Assembly: GCA_913052445.1 (NCBI GenBank)
Contig: CAJXDP010000011.1
Coordinates: 1 to 46,543, forward strand
DNA from: an uncultured Formosa sp.
GTDB lineage: Bacteria; Bacteroidota; Bacteroidia; Flavobacteriales; Flavobacteriaceae
Length of the DNA stretch: 46,543 bases
Direction of reading: 5' to 3'
Shown: one piece after another, positions 33,062 through 41,329 of the stretch
Layout: each line of letters begins with the position of its first letter
Numbering within the stretch: the stretch's first letter is position 1
The notes under the pieces: model-generated
Seen by the model: only the letters and a program-made list of their open reading frames with translations
Told to the model about the DNA's origin: nothing
Database searches by the model: none
Made by a program: the position numbers and the translations under genes

Positions 33062-34384
33062 TTTTTCCTTGAAGTAAAGCTCCCATACAAGCATTATAAA
33101 AACAGGAACATACTCCAGACTCAGCCAGATGCTAGACTCTTTAACGCTAAACTCACCATAAGCAAAGTAGCTAAATATCAGTGTATAACTCCATAATATT
33201 ATAAACCGATAGTTTGTGAATATAGAGAGTAGTAATAAGCTATTGATGTACCATGGATGTACGGTAGTTGAAATAAAATAATAGCCGCTTAAGACCCAAA
33301 AAATCATTAGTAAAAGCGATTTGGTCCCCTTTTTTTTCAGAAACAATTGATAGCTCGTTTGAATAGCGAGAACACAGGCTACGATAGCTCCCATGCTATT
33401 TGTGATATTTAGGCCATTTATTTCAGTTAACCCCCATTTTAATAAGTGATAAATACTCGCATTGAACTCAAAGTTTGAAAACCAGAGCCCAATTGTAGCG
33501 CTGTAGTTTTCAAAGAATTCAAAATTAACAAAAGGAAGAAAAAGAATTATAAAAACTATTGCTGTTAAGCTATAAAATCGAATACTTTTTTCCAATCCTA
33601 ATTTATTTATGAAAAGAGGTAGGCTCAAAATAGGGACTAGCTTTACCGCAATAGACAAGGCCATTGTAACGGCGGCAATCTTCCATTTTTTGCTGTGAAT
33701 GAAGTACAGAGCCATGATTAAAAAACACAGCATGAGTCCTTCAAAGTGAAGGTTTCCAGTCAGTTCAATAATCACCAAAGGGTTTAAAATAAACCAATAA
33801 ACTGAACGTGTTGGTATCTTGAGTTTTTTAAGTAGTTTTTTTCCGTAAATAAGAATGCCTAAGTCAGCGCTGATTAAAATAACACGTAGTATCACAACAG
33901 ATCCTAAAATACTGTGTTTAGAAATCAGTGCTGCAATAACAAAGGGTAGCTGATGTATTGGAGGATAGCTCGAATAATGTTTGGCGCTTAAGACACCCAT
34001 GCGTTCATGAAGTATACTCATATCAGGAATAAGTTCAGGCGATAACCCTAACAACTCATTAGGGGTACACAAGTAAGGGTTCAGTCCTTCTAAAATAATC
34101 CGGCCATCCCATATAAATCGATAGAAGTCTTGAGATAGATTAGGAAGTGTGAATACAAAGACAAGGCGGAATAAAAAAGCAAAAGCGCTTAGCCAATTCT
34201 CATGGATATTTGAATGTTTTACAATAAAATAGTATCCAGCAAAAAGCATGGAGTATATCAATAGTAGTTTGCTGTGTTCAAAGCGCGCTAAGTCATAGCC
34301 CCATATGACATATAAAATCATACTTAAGAACCCAACAAGAGCCGCGTTGTTTTTTGAATTTAAAATTGACCTATTGAATTCCAT
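33047..34384 (-). CDS. GT-C family membrane mannosyltransferase-like protein
   Basis: A 445-residue polytopic protein with roughly ten TM helices. The first luminal loop carries the acidic GT-C motif DFYRFIWDGR, followed by EGLNPYL and the YPPIHQLPF segment, as in bacterial polyprenol-phosphate-dependent mannosyltransferases. The donor would be a polyprenyl-phosphate sugar, which the DPM-like enzyme two genes upstream could supply. It is the last gene of the twelve-gene operon and its end overlaps the convergent pseudouridine synthase-like gene. Acceptor unknown. Confidence 0.82.
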   Translation of the reverse strand: MEFNRSILNSKNNAALVGFLSMILYVIWGYDLARFEHSKLLLIYSMLFAGYYFIVKHSNIHENWLSAFAFLFRLVFVFTLPNLSQDFYRFIWDGRIILEGLNPYLCTPNELLGLSPELIPDMSILHERMGVLSAKHYSSYPPIHQLPFVIAALISKHSILGSVVILRVILISADLGILIYGKKLLKKLKIPTRSVYWFILNPLVIIELTGNLHFEGLMLCFLIMALYFIHSKKWKIAAVTMALSIAVKLVPILSLPLFINKLGLEKSIRFYSLTAIVFIILFLPFVNFEFFENYSATIGLWFSNFEFNASIYHLLKWGLTEINGLNITNSMGAIVACVLAIQTSYQLFLKKKGTKSLLLMIFWVLSGYYFISTTVHPWYINSLLLLSIFTNYRFIILWSYTLIFSYFAYGEFSVKESSIWLSLEYVPVFIMLVWELYFKEKSKHH

Positions 34385-34399
34385 AAGTCAGTACAAGTA

Positions 34400-35890
34400 T
34401 TATATTTTGGATGAAAGTGATTTAAAAAAAACAAATCCAAAACCTAGAAATAACATTAAATGGAAAGGGAATAAACCAAAGTCTCCTCCTTGGTCTCCAA
34501 CAATAAAAGCGCTGTACATCCCGAATGCAAAATAAAGCATAAGAAGGCCTTCAAATATGACATTTACTGAAATATTTTTCTTTAGATATTTGTTTTTCTT
34601 CCAGCCATCAGAGAGTGTGTTGATATTGAATTTTGGCGTACGAACAAAGTCACTACGCTTTCCAAAATGACCTTCTAAAACAGCAATAGAATTATGTAGC
34701 GAGAACCCCATAGCAATTGAGAAAAAAGTGAAAAATAATCCCACATATTTGATAAAGCTTTTTATGCCAGACCCATTTGATTTTTTGTACATGAACCAGT
34801 AGCATATAAAAAATATAATTGTGCTTAATACAAAGAAACTCATGACATAAAAGTACATTTTTAAGTGTTCATATTCGTTTTTTATATACAACATTGGAAT
34901 GCTTAAAACACTGACTATTAGGATGTTTAAAAACATTGTACTATTTAGTAAGTGAAGTAAGCTATGTATTTTTGTTTTGAAAGAAAGATTATTACTTTTC
35001 AAAACACGCCACATCATTTTTTGAAAGTTTTCTGCACCTCCTTTATTCCATCTAAATTGTTGAGACCTCGCTGCGCTAATAGCTACAGGAAGTTCCGCAG
35101 GAGTCTCAACTTCTTCTAAGTATTTAAACTTCCAATCTTTAAGCTGAGCTCTATAGCTCAGATCTAGATCTTCAGTGAGGGTATCTCCTTCCCAGTTTCC
35201 AGCATCAATGATACATGCTTTACGCCAAACACCTGCAGTTCCGTTAAAATTAATAAAGTGACCTTTGGAGTTTCTTCCAACCTGTTCTAATGTAAAGTGT
35301 GCATCCAATGCGAAGGCCTGTATTTTTGTAAGTATTGAATAATTACGATTAATATGACTCCAACGTGTTTGAACCACTCCGATATCTTCATCTTTGAAAA
35401 AAGGGATTGTACGCTTTAACCAGTCTGATTCAGGTAAAAAGTCAGCGTCAAATATGGCAATATATTCCCCATTTGCGATGACAAGTCCTTCTTTTAAAGC
35501 TCCGGCCTTAAACCCTTCACGGTTTTCTCTTTGTATATGATGAATGTCAAAGCCTTCTTTCTGTAATGCTTTAATTAAAATTGAGGTAGATTCTACAGAT
35601 TCATCGGTTGAATCGTCAAGAACTTGGATTTCTAATTTATCTTTGGGGTAATCAATTAAAACTATATTTTTTAATAACCTTTCCATTACATAAATCTCGT
35701 TAAAAACAGGAAGTTGTATGGTTACAAAAGGGGTTTCATTTTCTTTAGACAAATTAAATTTGGGACAGGTTTCATTCCCTTTGTGTGAGTTTAAATAATT
35801 AAAAAGTAAATTTAACTGTGCAAGGGCATACATAAAAATGAGTATGAGCGCAATGGAATAAACTAGAATTATTATAATTTCTAAAAGCAT
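34400..35890 (-). CDS. Cellulose-synthase-like processive family 2 glycosyltransferase
   Basis: A 496-residue membrane glycosyltransferase. One N-terminal TM is followed by a GT2 catalytic domain with VTIQLPVFNEIYVMERLL, IFDADFLPE (DxD), TEDLDLSYRA (catalytic Asp in the TED motif) and QQFRWNKGG, the QxxRW signature of processive cellulose/hyaluronan-type synthases. Four or five C-terminal TMs follow. No PilZ domain is present, so no direct c-di-GMP control is expected. The first base of its ATG is the last base of the upstream gene's stop codon. Some members of this subgroup make short glycolipids rather than polymers; product unknown. Confidence 0.87.
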   Translation of the reverse strand: MLLEIIIILVYSIALILIFMYALAQLNLLFNYLNSHKGNETCPKFNLSKENETPFVTIQLPVFNEIYVMERLLKNIVLIDYPKDKLEIQVLDDSTDESVESTSILIKALQKEGFDIHHIQRENREGFKAGALKEGLVIANGEYIAIFDADFLPESDWLKRTIPFFKDEDIGVVQTRWSHINRNYSILTKIQAFALDAHFTLEQVGRNSKGHFINFNGTAGVWRKACIIDAGNWEGDTLTEDLDLSYRAQLKDWKFKYLEEVETPAELPVAISAARSQQFRWNKGGAENFQKMMWRVLKSNNLSFKTKIHSLLHLLNSTMFLNILIVSVLSIPMLYIKNEYEHLKMYFYVMSFFVLSTIIFFICYWFMYKKSNGSGIKSFIKYVGLFFTFFSIAMGFSLHNSIAVLEGHFGKRSDFVRTPKFNINTLSDGWKKNKYLKKNISVNVIFEGLLMLYFAFGMYSAFIVGDQGGDFGLFPFHLMLFLGFGFVFFKSLSSKI

Positions 35891-36582
35891 TACTTAAAGC
35901 TGTATTTTAGTATCCAAGTTAATATTTTAACTCCTGCAAATATACTACCTTTAAGCGTACCTGATACTTTAGATACACCAATTCTGTTACGATATTTAAC
36001 GGGTACTTCATGATATCTATACTTTTTTTTTAATATTTTTAGTTGCATTTCAACTGTCCAGCCATATGTCGGGTCTTGCATTTTTAATGCTTGTAGTGTC
36101 TCGTATTTAATTGCTCTAAAAGGCCCTAGATCAGTAAACTCAGATTTATATAACAATCTCATTAAAAAAGTAGCCAACCAGTTTCCAAAAATTTGCTGTG
36201 GCTGCATCGCTCCTTTTTCACGCTTATGTTTTACGCGTGCACCCAGAACAAAATCAATATCTTTCTCAATTATAGGAGCTATAATATTTGTAAGTTCTTC
36301 TGGATAATCGCTTAAATCTCCATCTAAAAATACTACGATATCTGTTTTTTCTCTTTGTTGTTCAATATATTTAACGCCCTTAAGACATGCATTACCGTAT
36401 CCGCTATTGATTTCTGTTAAGACTGTCGCTCCATATTGTTTTGCATTTTTAGCAGTTTCATCTGTAGAGTTATTATTTACTACTATAATTTCATTAACAT
36501 ATGAAGGAAGGTGTTTGATTACTTTCCCTATGGATTTAGCCTCGTTGAAAGCTGGAATAATTACTTTAATATTTAGAGTCAA
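35890..36582 (-). CDS. Dolichol-phosphate-mannose-synthase-like family 2 glycosyltransferase
   Basis: A 230-residue soluble GT2 enzyme with IIPAFNEAKSIGKVIKHL, NNNSTDETA, the DxD motif FLDGDLSDYPEE, and the GPFRAIKYETL and YGWTVEMQLKIL blocks typical of the DPM/DPG synthase group. Such enzymes move a sugar from a nucleotide donor to polyprenyl phosphate. No C-terminal TM anchors are present. It overlaps the next gene by one base and follows the MerT-like gene by 5 bases. It may feed the GT-C enzyme at the operon end. Confidence 0.88.
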   Translation of the reverse strand: MTLNIKVIIPAFNEAKSIGKVIKHLPSYVNEIIVVNNNSTDETAKNAKQYGATVLTEINSGYGNACLKGVKYIEQQREKTDIVVFLDGDLSDYPEELTNIIAPIIEKDIDFVLGARVKHKREKGAMQPQQIFGNWLATFLMRLLYKSEFTDLGPFRAIKYETLQALKMQDPTYGWTVEMQLKILKKKYRYHEVPVKYRNRIGVSKVSGTLKGSIFAGVKILTWILKYSFK

Positions 36583-36587
36583 TCAGT

Positions 36588-37007
36588 TTATTGTTTTAGT
36601 TCTAGTTGTTGAGCTGGTACAATACGAGTATTGAAATACCATGCAGACCATTTCTCTAAACTCAGAAATACCCCAATGCCTGTTACAGTAATTATCATCA
36701 CTAAAATTAGTAGATTTTTTCGTTTTCTATTAGGGTCAATAGAACATTGGTTTTGTTTATTCTTAAAAGAATATACTCCATATAAACCGATTAACACAGC
36801 TACTCCTTTCAGGACTAATGAACCTATTCCCTCGTTTCCATCATCACCATAAAAAAAATCAGCAAAAGAGATTGCGTATACGCCACCCATAATACCAAAC
36901 ATGAATAGGACTGCTGGAGCTACACAACAAATTATACCAGCTACAGCGGCACTTAGAGAGTATTTAAGCCCCCATTTTAAAAGACTTGGAGGGGATTGTT
37001 TAGACAT
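36588..37007 (-). CDS. Small MerT-like membrane protein, candidate metal(loid) carrier
   Basis: A 139-residue protein with about four TM helices. The first helix contains AGIICCVAPAVLFMFGIMGG, in which the vicinal pair Cys27-Cys28 followed by V-A-P and a Gly-rich turn closely matches the first helix of the mercuric ion carrier MerT. The cytoplasmic loop after helix 3 holds one more Cys (Cys88 in KNKQNQCSIDPNRK), where MerT has a second pair, and helix 4 ends in EKWSAWYF. MerT passes thiophilic Hg(II) across the membrane through such Cys pairs. Its place inside the arsenosugar operon suggests As(III) or a related thiol-binding substrate. The family resemblance is visible; the substrate is inference. 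Confidence 0.7.
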   Translation of the reverse strand: MSKQSPPSLLKWGLKYSLSAAVAGIICCVAPAVLFMFGIMGGVYAISFADFFYGDDGNEGIGSLVLKGVAVLIGLYGVYSFKNKQNQCSIDPNRKRKNLLILVMIITVTGIGVFLSLEKWSAWYFNTRIVPAQQLELKQ

Positions 37008-37040
37008 TTTTCAATATTTAATATTTAATATTTTTCAAAG

Positions 37041-37742
37041 TTACTTAATATGATTTAAATAATAGCTTTCTAATTTTTTTGCGTTGGCTCCTAAATATTT
37101 TTTTAGATGAATTACTACAAAATGAAACTGTAATCTCCAAACTCCATTTGAATTATAACGTCTAGCAGAAGTAGTTAGCCACTTCTGAATAACTTTAAAG
37201 TTTGATTGCTTATATAGTTTATTAATAATTTCATTATCCTCATATATTAAAAATGATTCATTGTAACCTTTGATTTGCTCAAACAAGGTTTTTTCCACAT
37301 ATAAACTCTGGTCACCACCACGACATGACTTTGAGTTAAACTGAGTTAGCCACCCCGCAACTTTTAGTCCCCAATGTTGGCTGTCAAATTTCATTCTAAA
37401 ACAGCCAGACTCTGCGCCAGAGCTCACAGCTTCTATTATATGTTCATCATATTTTTCAGGTGGTAAGGAGTCGGCATGCAAAAAATACAGAATTTCACCC
37501 AATGCTTGTGCGGCGCCTATATTCATTTGAATAGCACGCCCTTTTGGACTGTCTATACTTTTAAATTTTAAGTGCTTTTTAGAAAATGTCGAAACGATTG
37601 CTTTAGAGCCATCGTTGCTTCCACCATCAACCACCAAGAACTCAATGATGTTATTTGAATTCATTTTTTGTAAATACACTAAAAATGAATGAAGACTTTT
37701 AGCCTCATTGTAAACCGGTATTACAATAGAAATACTATTCAT
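37041..37742 (-). CDS. Family 2 glycosyltransferase of the arsenosugar cluster (rSAM-associated transferase 2)
   Basis: A 233-residue GT2 enzyme with the features of the transferase that regularly accompanies ArsS: SIVIPVYNEAKSL, FLVVDGGSNDGS, GRAIQMNIGA, the metal motif ILYFLHADSLPP, and SCRGGDQSLYV. Earlier databases call it rSAM/selenodomain-associated transferase 2. It probably attaches a group to the arsenic-bearing ribose, but the exact reaction has not been established. Overlaps the DUF547 gene by 8 bases. Confidence 0.88.
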   Translation of the reverse strand: MNSISIVIPVYNEAKSLHSFLVYLQKMNSNNIIEFLVVDGGSNDGSKAIVSTFSKKHLKFKSIDSPKGRAIQMNIGAAQALGEILYFLHADSLPPEKYDEHIIEAVSSGAESGCFRMKFDSQHWGLKVAGWLTQFNSKSCRGGDQSLYVEKTLFEQIKGYNESFLIYEDNEIINKLYKQSNFKVIQKWLTTSARRYNSNGVWRLQFHFVVIHLKKYLGANAKKLESYYLNHIK

Positions 37743-38430
37743 TAAGGTTCCAGCTATAGTTAAGATAATTGATTTCTGCTTCTGCAGATATTTTGATTTT
37801 ACTGTAGCGATTTAAAAAGGTAATGAACGCTTCTCTACTGGGAAAATCAGATTTAAACCATTTAAATATCTTAGATATTTTGATGTTAGACTGATTTATG
37901 TTATTTCTTAAAGGATCATTTATAAATCCCTTTGTGACTAGTTCTAGTTGTTGTTCTAAGGAGTTTGATTCGTATGCATAATTTAAAAGTTTTGGACAGG
38001 ATTTTGAAGCACATACAATTGCAAAGTGTATCCTTGGGTCTCCCATAGGTCTTAGTATTTCGTGTTCAATTGTATTGAGTGCTATTTTTCTTCCATCTAT
38101 TTTAATGAAAGATTGATCCCATGGTCTTCTCAAATCCTTGATGCTATTTAGGGGGTAATTTTCAAGAATAAGCTGAATAGTAAATGCATTATAGGTATTT
38201 ATCCAATAGGCTTTTTTAGCGTCGATACTCCATTTATTGTTAGGTGCATTAGCACTTAATATCTTTAGATAGCTTTGAAGAACAGATTTATTATTTTGTA
38301 ACCCTTTATAGTCTACCGTTCCATTTTCAGAAACATAGGTTTGAAGAACACTAGTCCATAGGCTGTGATCTTCAGGTTGTCCATTTAAGGCCCAGAAATT
38401 AACGAGTAAGATTAAGATTAAAATACGCAT
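37735..38430 (-). CDS. Secreted DUF547 protein
   Basis: A 231-residue protein with a signal peptide (LILILLVNFWALNGQ, cleavage near residue 17) and a DUF547 domain: WIDAKKAYWINTYNAFTIQLIL-type segment, KIDGRKIALNTIEHEILR, PRIHFAIVCASKSCPKLL with two cysteines, and the LNYSWNLN end. The conserved His of the IEHE and Cys of the CASKSCP blocks look like a candidate active site, as expected for a papain-like fold, but no activity is known. DUF547 genes recur in arsenosugar clusters. It would act outside the cytoplasm, apart from the enzymes around it. Confidence 0.85.
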   Translation of the reverse strand: MRILILILLVNFWALNGQPEDHSLWTSVLQTYVSENGTVDYKGLQNNKSVLQSYLKILSANAPNNKWSIDAKKAYWINTYNAFTIQLILENYPLNSIKDLRRPWDQSFIKIDGRKIALNTIEHEILRPMGDPRIHFAIVCASKSCPKLLNYAYESNSLEQQLELVTKGFINDPLRNNINQSNIKISKIFKWFKSDFPSREAFITFLNRYSKIKISAEAEINYLNYSWNLNE

Positions 38431-38443
38431 TATTTCTCAGGTT

Positions 38444-39412
38444 TTAACAGCAGCCACCACCATCATAATGGAATGTAGATTTGCTGATATAAATATCATT
38501 TCGATTTAAATTTGACAAGGCAGCAGCTGTTTTGTCACAAATTGCTAAGGGTTGATTTTTTAATAAGACATGTCCAGCCTTGTCATCAAAATAATCATCT
38601 TTACCATGAAAAATAGCAGCTTTCCCTGTAAATACGCAAGGACCATCATTAGGCATGGGGTCCTTAATTGCAGCTACTTCTATGGATTCAATATAAATCA
38701 ATTCGTTTGTATCATAATGTAGCGGATCCAAAATTCGATAGGGCTTTCGAGCTCTAATTTCAATCGTTCCAAATCCAGCATCGGTTAGCATTTTTACGTA
38801 GTCAGCAATAGGGATACTGCCGCTTAAGCACAAAGCACGAAGGCGCTCATCTTCTCTCAAAGATTGATTCATAGGTTGCTCACAAGTGGGGTCGCTCATT
38901 ACTAATTTTCCGTGAGGTTTTAGTACTCGATACATTTCTGAAATTGCTTTTTTTAGCTCTTCTATTTTGAAAATATTAAACAGACAATTTTGTGCAGCCA
39001 CATCAATACTGTTATCTTCAACGGGCAAGTTAAGGGCATCCCCTTTTTTTAGACTTACGAAATCTTTATCAAACCAAGAGTTTTGGTATTCTGCTTTTGT
39101 AAAATTTTTCTTTGATGCTTCCAGCATTTCATCTACTACATCAACACCTGTAACACCATTTTTTTGACGACTAAAATAGGCGAACTGCAATAATTCCATT
39201 CCGCCTCCAACCCCAACATATAAGATTTTAGGACTATTGGCTAGGTCTCGAGCATGAACGGTACTTCCGCAACCATAATTCATTTCTTGCATGATTTTCG
39301 GAATTTTTAATCCTGGAAGCTCCCATATAGGGTTAGTTGTACAGCATAGTCCAATATCTGGACTTAGAGCTGCTTGTTTATATACGTCGTGGGTTGTGTT
39401 TAGGTAGCTCAT
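38444..39412 (-). CDS. arsM: Arsenite methyltransferase ArsM of arsenosugar type
   Basis: A 322-residue SAM methyltransferase. The SAM motif ILYVGVGGGMEL is at 63-74 and GVDVVDEML at 89-97. The three As(III)-binding cysteines of ArsM are matched by Cys48 in the MNYGCGS block, Cys143 in AQNCLFNIF and Cys195 in RALCLSGS. Extra cysteines lie at 23-24 (GLCCTT), Cys177, and a C-terminal GGGCC tail (321-322), which could load or relay arsenic. It methylates arsenite using SAM; in this context dimethylarsenic would pass to ArsS. Its start codon directly abuts the phosphorylase stop. Confidence 0.92.
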   Translation of the reverse strand: MSYLNTTHDVYKQAALSPDIGLCCTTNPIWELPGLKIPKIMQEMNYGCGSTVHARDLANSPKILYVGVGGGMELLQFAYFSRQKNGVTGVDVVDEMLEASKKNFTKAEYQNSWFDKDFVSLKKGDALNLPVEDNSIDVAAQNCLFNIFKIEELKKAISEMYRVLKPHGKLVMSDPTCEQPMNQSLREDERLRALCLSGSIPIADYVKMLTDAGFGTIEIRARKPYRILDPLHYDTNELIYIESIEVAAIKDPMPNDGPCVFTGKAAIFHGKDDYFDDKAGHVLLKNQPLAICDKTAAALSNLNRNDIYISKSTFHYDGGGCC

Positions 39413-40225
39413 TTATAGGGTTTTTATTAATTCTTTAAATAATATAATCATTTTGGGTTCTGCTTTTGAGGCAATTTCTATAATTTCGGAGATATTGACT
39501 GCCTTAAGGTTTTCAGGATCACATTCATCAGTTAAAACAGACACGGCTGCTACTTTCAAATTAAGATGGTTAGCGACTATTATTTCTGGAACTGTACTCA
39601 TTCCAACTGCATCAGCTCCCATTAGTTTTAGCATTTTATATTCTGCTCGTGTTTCTAATTGAGGCCCCACCACACTCACATAAACTCCGCTATGAAGTTT
39701 AATATTGTTATTTGCAGCAATGGTTTCAAACATAGAGTTTATTTTTGTATCATAGGGTGCACTCATATCTACAAAGCGTTCTCCCAAAAGCTCAACCCCT
39801 TTAAAGGCTAAAGGAGATCCACCCTGTAGGTTAATATGGTCATCAATTAGCATTAAGTCTCCTTTTTTGTAATTAAGATTTAGAGCCCCAGAAGCATTGG
39901 AAACGAGTAAAGTGGAAATACCTAGCATTTTCATAATACGCACCGGATAGGTAACGTCTTGAAGCGAGTAGCCTTCATAAATATGAAAACGCCCTTGCAT
40001 TATGATGACTTTTTTTCCTTCAAGGATTCCATAAACGAGTTTGCCTTTATGAAATTCAACAGTGGCTGTGGGGAAATTTGGAATGTGATTATAGCTCACT
40101 TCACTAATAACTTCGATATGGTTAATAAGCTGTCCTAATCCGGTGCCAAGAATGATTCCTATTTCGGGAGTATCAAAGCCTTTTTCTTTTAGATAATCTG
40201 TCGTTTCTTCAATTAGGTGTATCAT
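39413..40225 (-). CDS. Purine nucleoside phosphorylase, arsenosugar-cluster copy
   Basis: A 270-residue trimeric-type (PNP/MTAP superfamily) enzyme: GIILGTGLGQL phosphate loop, FPTATVEFHKGKLVYG, QGRFHIYEGYS, LLVSNASGALN, and GPQLETRAEY with the purine-contacting Glu191. The other purine residue, Asn243 in human PNP (ITNK), is Asp233 here (LTDE). The Asn-to-Asp change is known to give human PNP activity on adenosine. With ArsS expected to make a 5'-deoxyadenosine-linked arsenical, this enzyme is a good candidate to remove its adenine and leave a 1-phosphorylated arseno-ribose. A plain salvage role cannot be excluded. Confidence 0.9.
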   Translation of the reverse strand: MIHLIEETTDYLKEKGFDTPEIGIILGTGLGQLINHIEVISEVSYNHIPNFPTATVEFHKGKLVYGILEGKKVIIMQGRFHIYEGYSLQDVTYPVRIMKMLGISTLLVSNASGALNLNYKKGDLMLIDDHINLQGGSPLAFKGVELLGERFVDMSAPYDTKINSMFETIAANNNIKLHSGVYVSVVGPQLETRAEYKMLKLMGADAVGMSTVPEIIVANHLNLKVAAVSVLTDECDPENLKAVNISEIIEIASKAEPKMIILFKELIKTL

Positions 40226-40229
40226 AGTA

Positions 40230-40829
40230 TTAAATATTTTTTAATAATTCCGGCTGTTGTAGTAAATCTTCAAATGTATCAATGTCGTTCAAGGCTTCCA
40301 AAAGTTTAACCTTTTGTTGTTGTAAATCTTTTAAAGTGTTTTTTAATACTGAATCTGTTCCCCATTTTTTGTTTTTAAATAAAGCCGGTTCAAGTTGTTT
40401 CATTCCCAGTAAATAATAGCCACCATCCAAAGATGGGCCTATGGCAACTTCATGAGACTCTAGCACTTCAAAGGCGGTAGTTATATGAGTTGGCTTAAGT
40501 TCAAATAAATCGCTCCCAATAATAATAACTTTTTCATAGCCTTGGTCAAATGCCGTTTCAAAGGCATGTTGCATTCGTTCGCCTAAATCTGCTCCTTTTT
40601 GAAGTTTTTTTTGAAATAGATTCGACTCCCAAAAGTCTTCCTCCTCCACCTTCCCGGAGTAGTAAACTAACTTATCAAATTTCAAATCATGAAGCACTGC
40701 TGCTGTGTGCTTCAATAGAAGTTTGTAAATATTTAAAGCAGACTGGTCTCCAATGGATTTGGCAAGCCGTGTTTTTACTTTTCCGAGTTCGGGTGTTCTA
40801 ACAAAGACAATGATCAGATTTTTATTCAT
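40230..40829 (-). CDS. DUF2064 nucleotidyl/glycosyl transferase (rSAM-associated transferase 1)
   Basis: A 199-residue GT-A-fold protein of the DUF2064 family: VRTPELGKVKTRLAKSIG (the nucleotide-binding N-terminus), GADLGERMQHAFETAF, the metal-binding VIIIGSDLFEL, and AIGPSLDGGYYLLGM. It is the transferase 1 partner found with ArsS in many genomes. The fold is shared with MobA and other nucleotidyltransferases, so it may activate or transfer a sugar or polyol during arsenosugar assembly. Overlaps the rhodanese gene by 8 bases. Confidence 0.88.
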   Translation of the reverse strand: MNKNLIIVFVRTPELGKVKTRLAKSIGDQSALNIYKLLLKHTAAVLHDLKFDKLVYYSGKVEEEDFWESNLFQKKLQKGADLGERMQHAFETAFDQGYEKVIIIGSDLFELKPTHITTAFEVLESHEVAIGPSLDGGYYLLGMKQLEPALFKNKKWGTDSVLKNTLKDLQQQKVKLLEALNDIDTFEDLLQQPELLKNI

Positions 40830-41325
40830 ATACTTTAAATCCTTTTGTTAAGTAGCGGCTCCATTTTTTTGAATATGCATGTACTTTTTGGGTTATATTT
40901 CCTTGACAAAAGACATTTCCGCCTTTATTAACCCATTCAAAGAGTCCTCCATAGAGATTATACACATTTGTAAAACCGTGACTTATTAGTTTTTTTCCAA
41001 TAATCTCAGACCGAATCCCAATCGAACAATACACAATAATTAGCGTATCTCTATCACCTAACGAATCTACCATAAGTTTATCCATCATAGAGTAATTAAA
41101 ATTTTTAAATCCGATGTGTTGTGCGTCTTGTAAATGGCTTACCTCAAATTCTTCTATTTCTCTGGCATCTAAAATCAAAGCTTGCTGTGCATTTTTTTTT
41201 AGGGTATCCACATTTATATAAGGTACTGAATTGTCATTGTATTTATTCAATACTTCATCAATAGTGGTTTGAGATAAGACGCTAATGCTAAACATATATA
41301 TACAAATAGTAATTAGTTTTTTCAT
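40822..41325 (-). CDS. Secreted rhodanese-like protein
   Basis: A 167-residue single-domain rhodanese with an N-terminal signal peptide (ITICIYMFSISVLSQ; cleavage near 18). The active-site loop is CSIGIRS with Cys100, a six-residue loop of sulfurtransferase type, and ALILDAREIEEFEVSHLQDA is the CH2A-like start. It could handle sulfur or thiol-bound arsenic in the periplasm. Thio-arsenosugars exist in nature, but a link is speculation. It sits between arsS and the DUF2064 gene in the operon. Confidence 0.87.
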   Translation of the reverse strand: MKKLITICIYMFSISVLSQTTIDEVLNKYNDNSVPYINVDTLKKNAQQALILDAREIEEFEVSHLQDAQHIGFKNFNYSMMDKLMVDSLGDRDTLIIVYCSIGIRSEIIGKKLISHGFTNVYNLYGGLFEWVNKGGNVFCQGNITQKVHAYSKKWSRYLTKGFKVYE

Positions 41326-41329
41326 TTGA

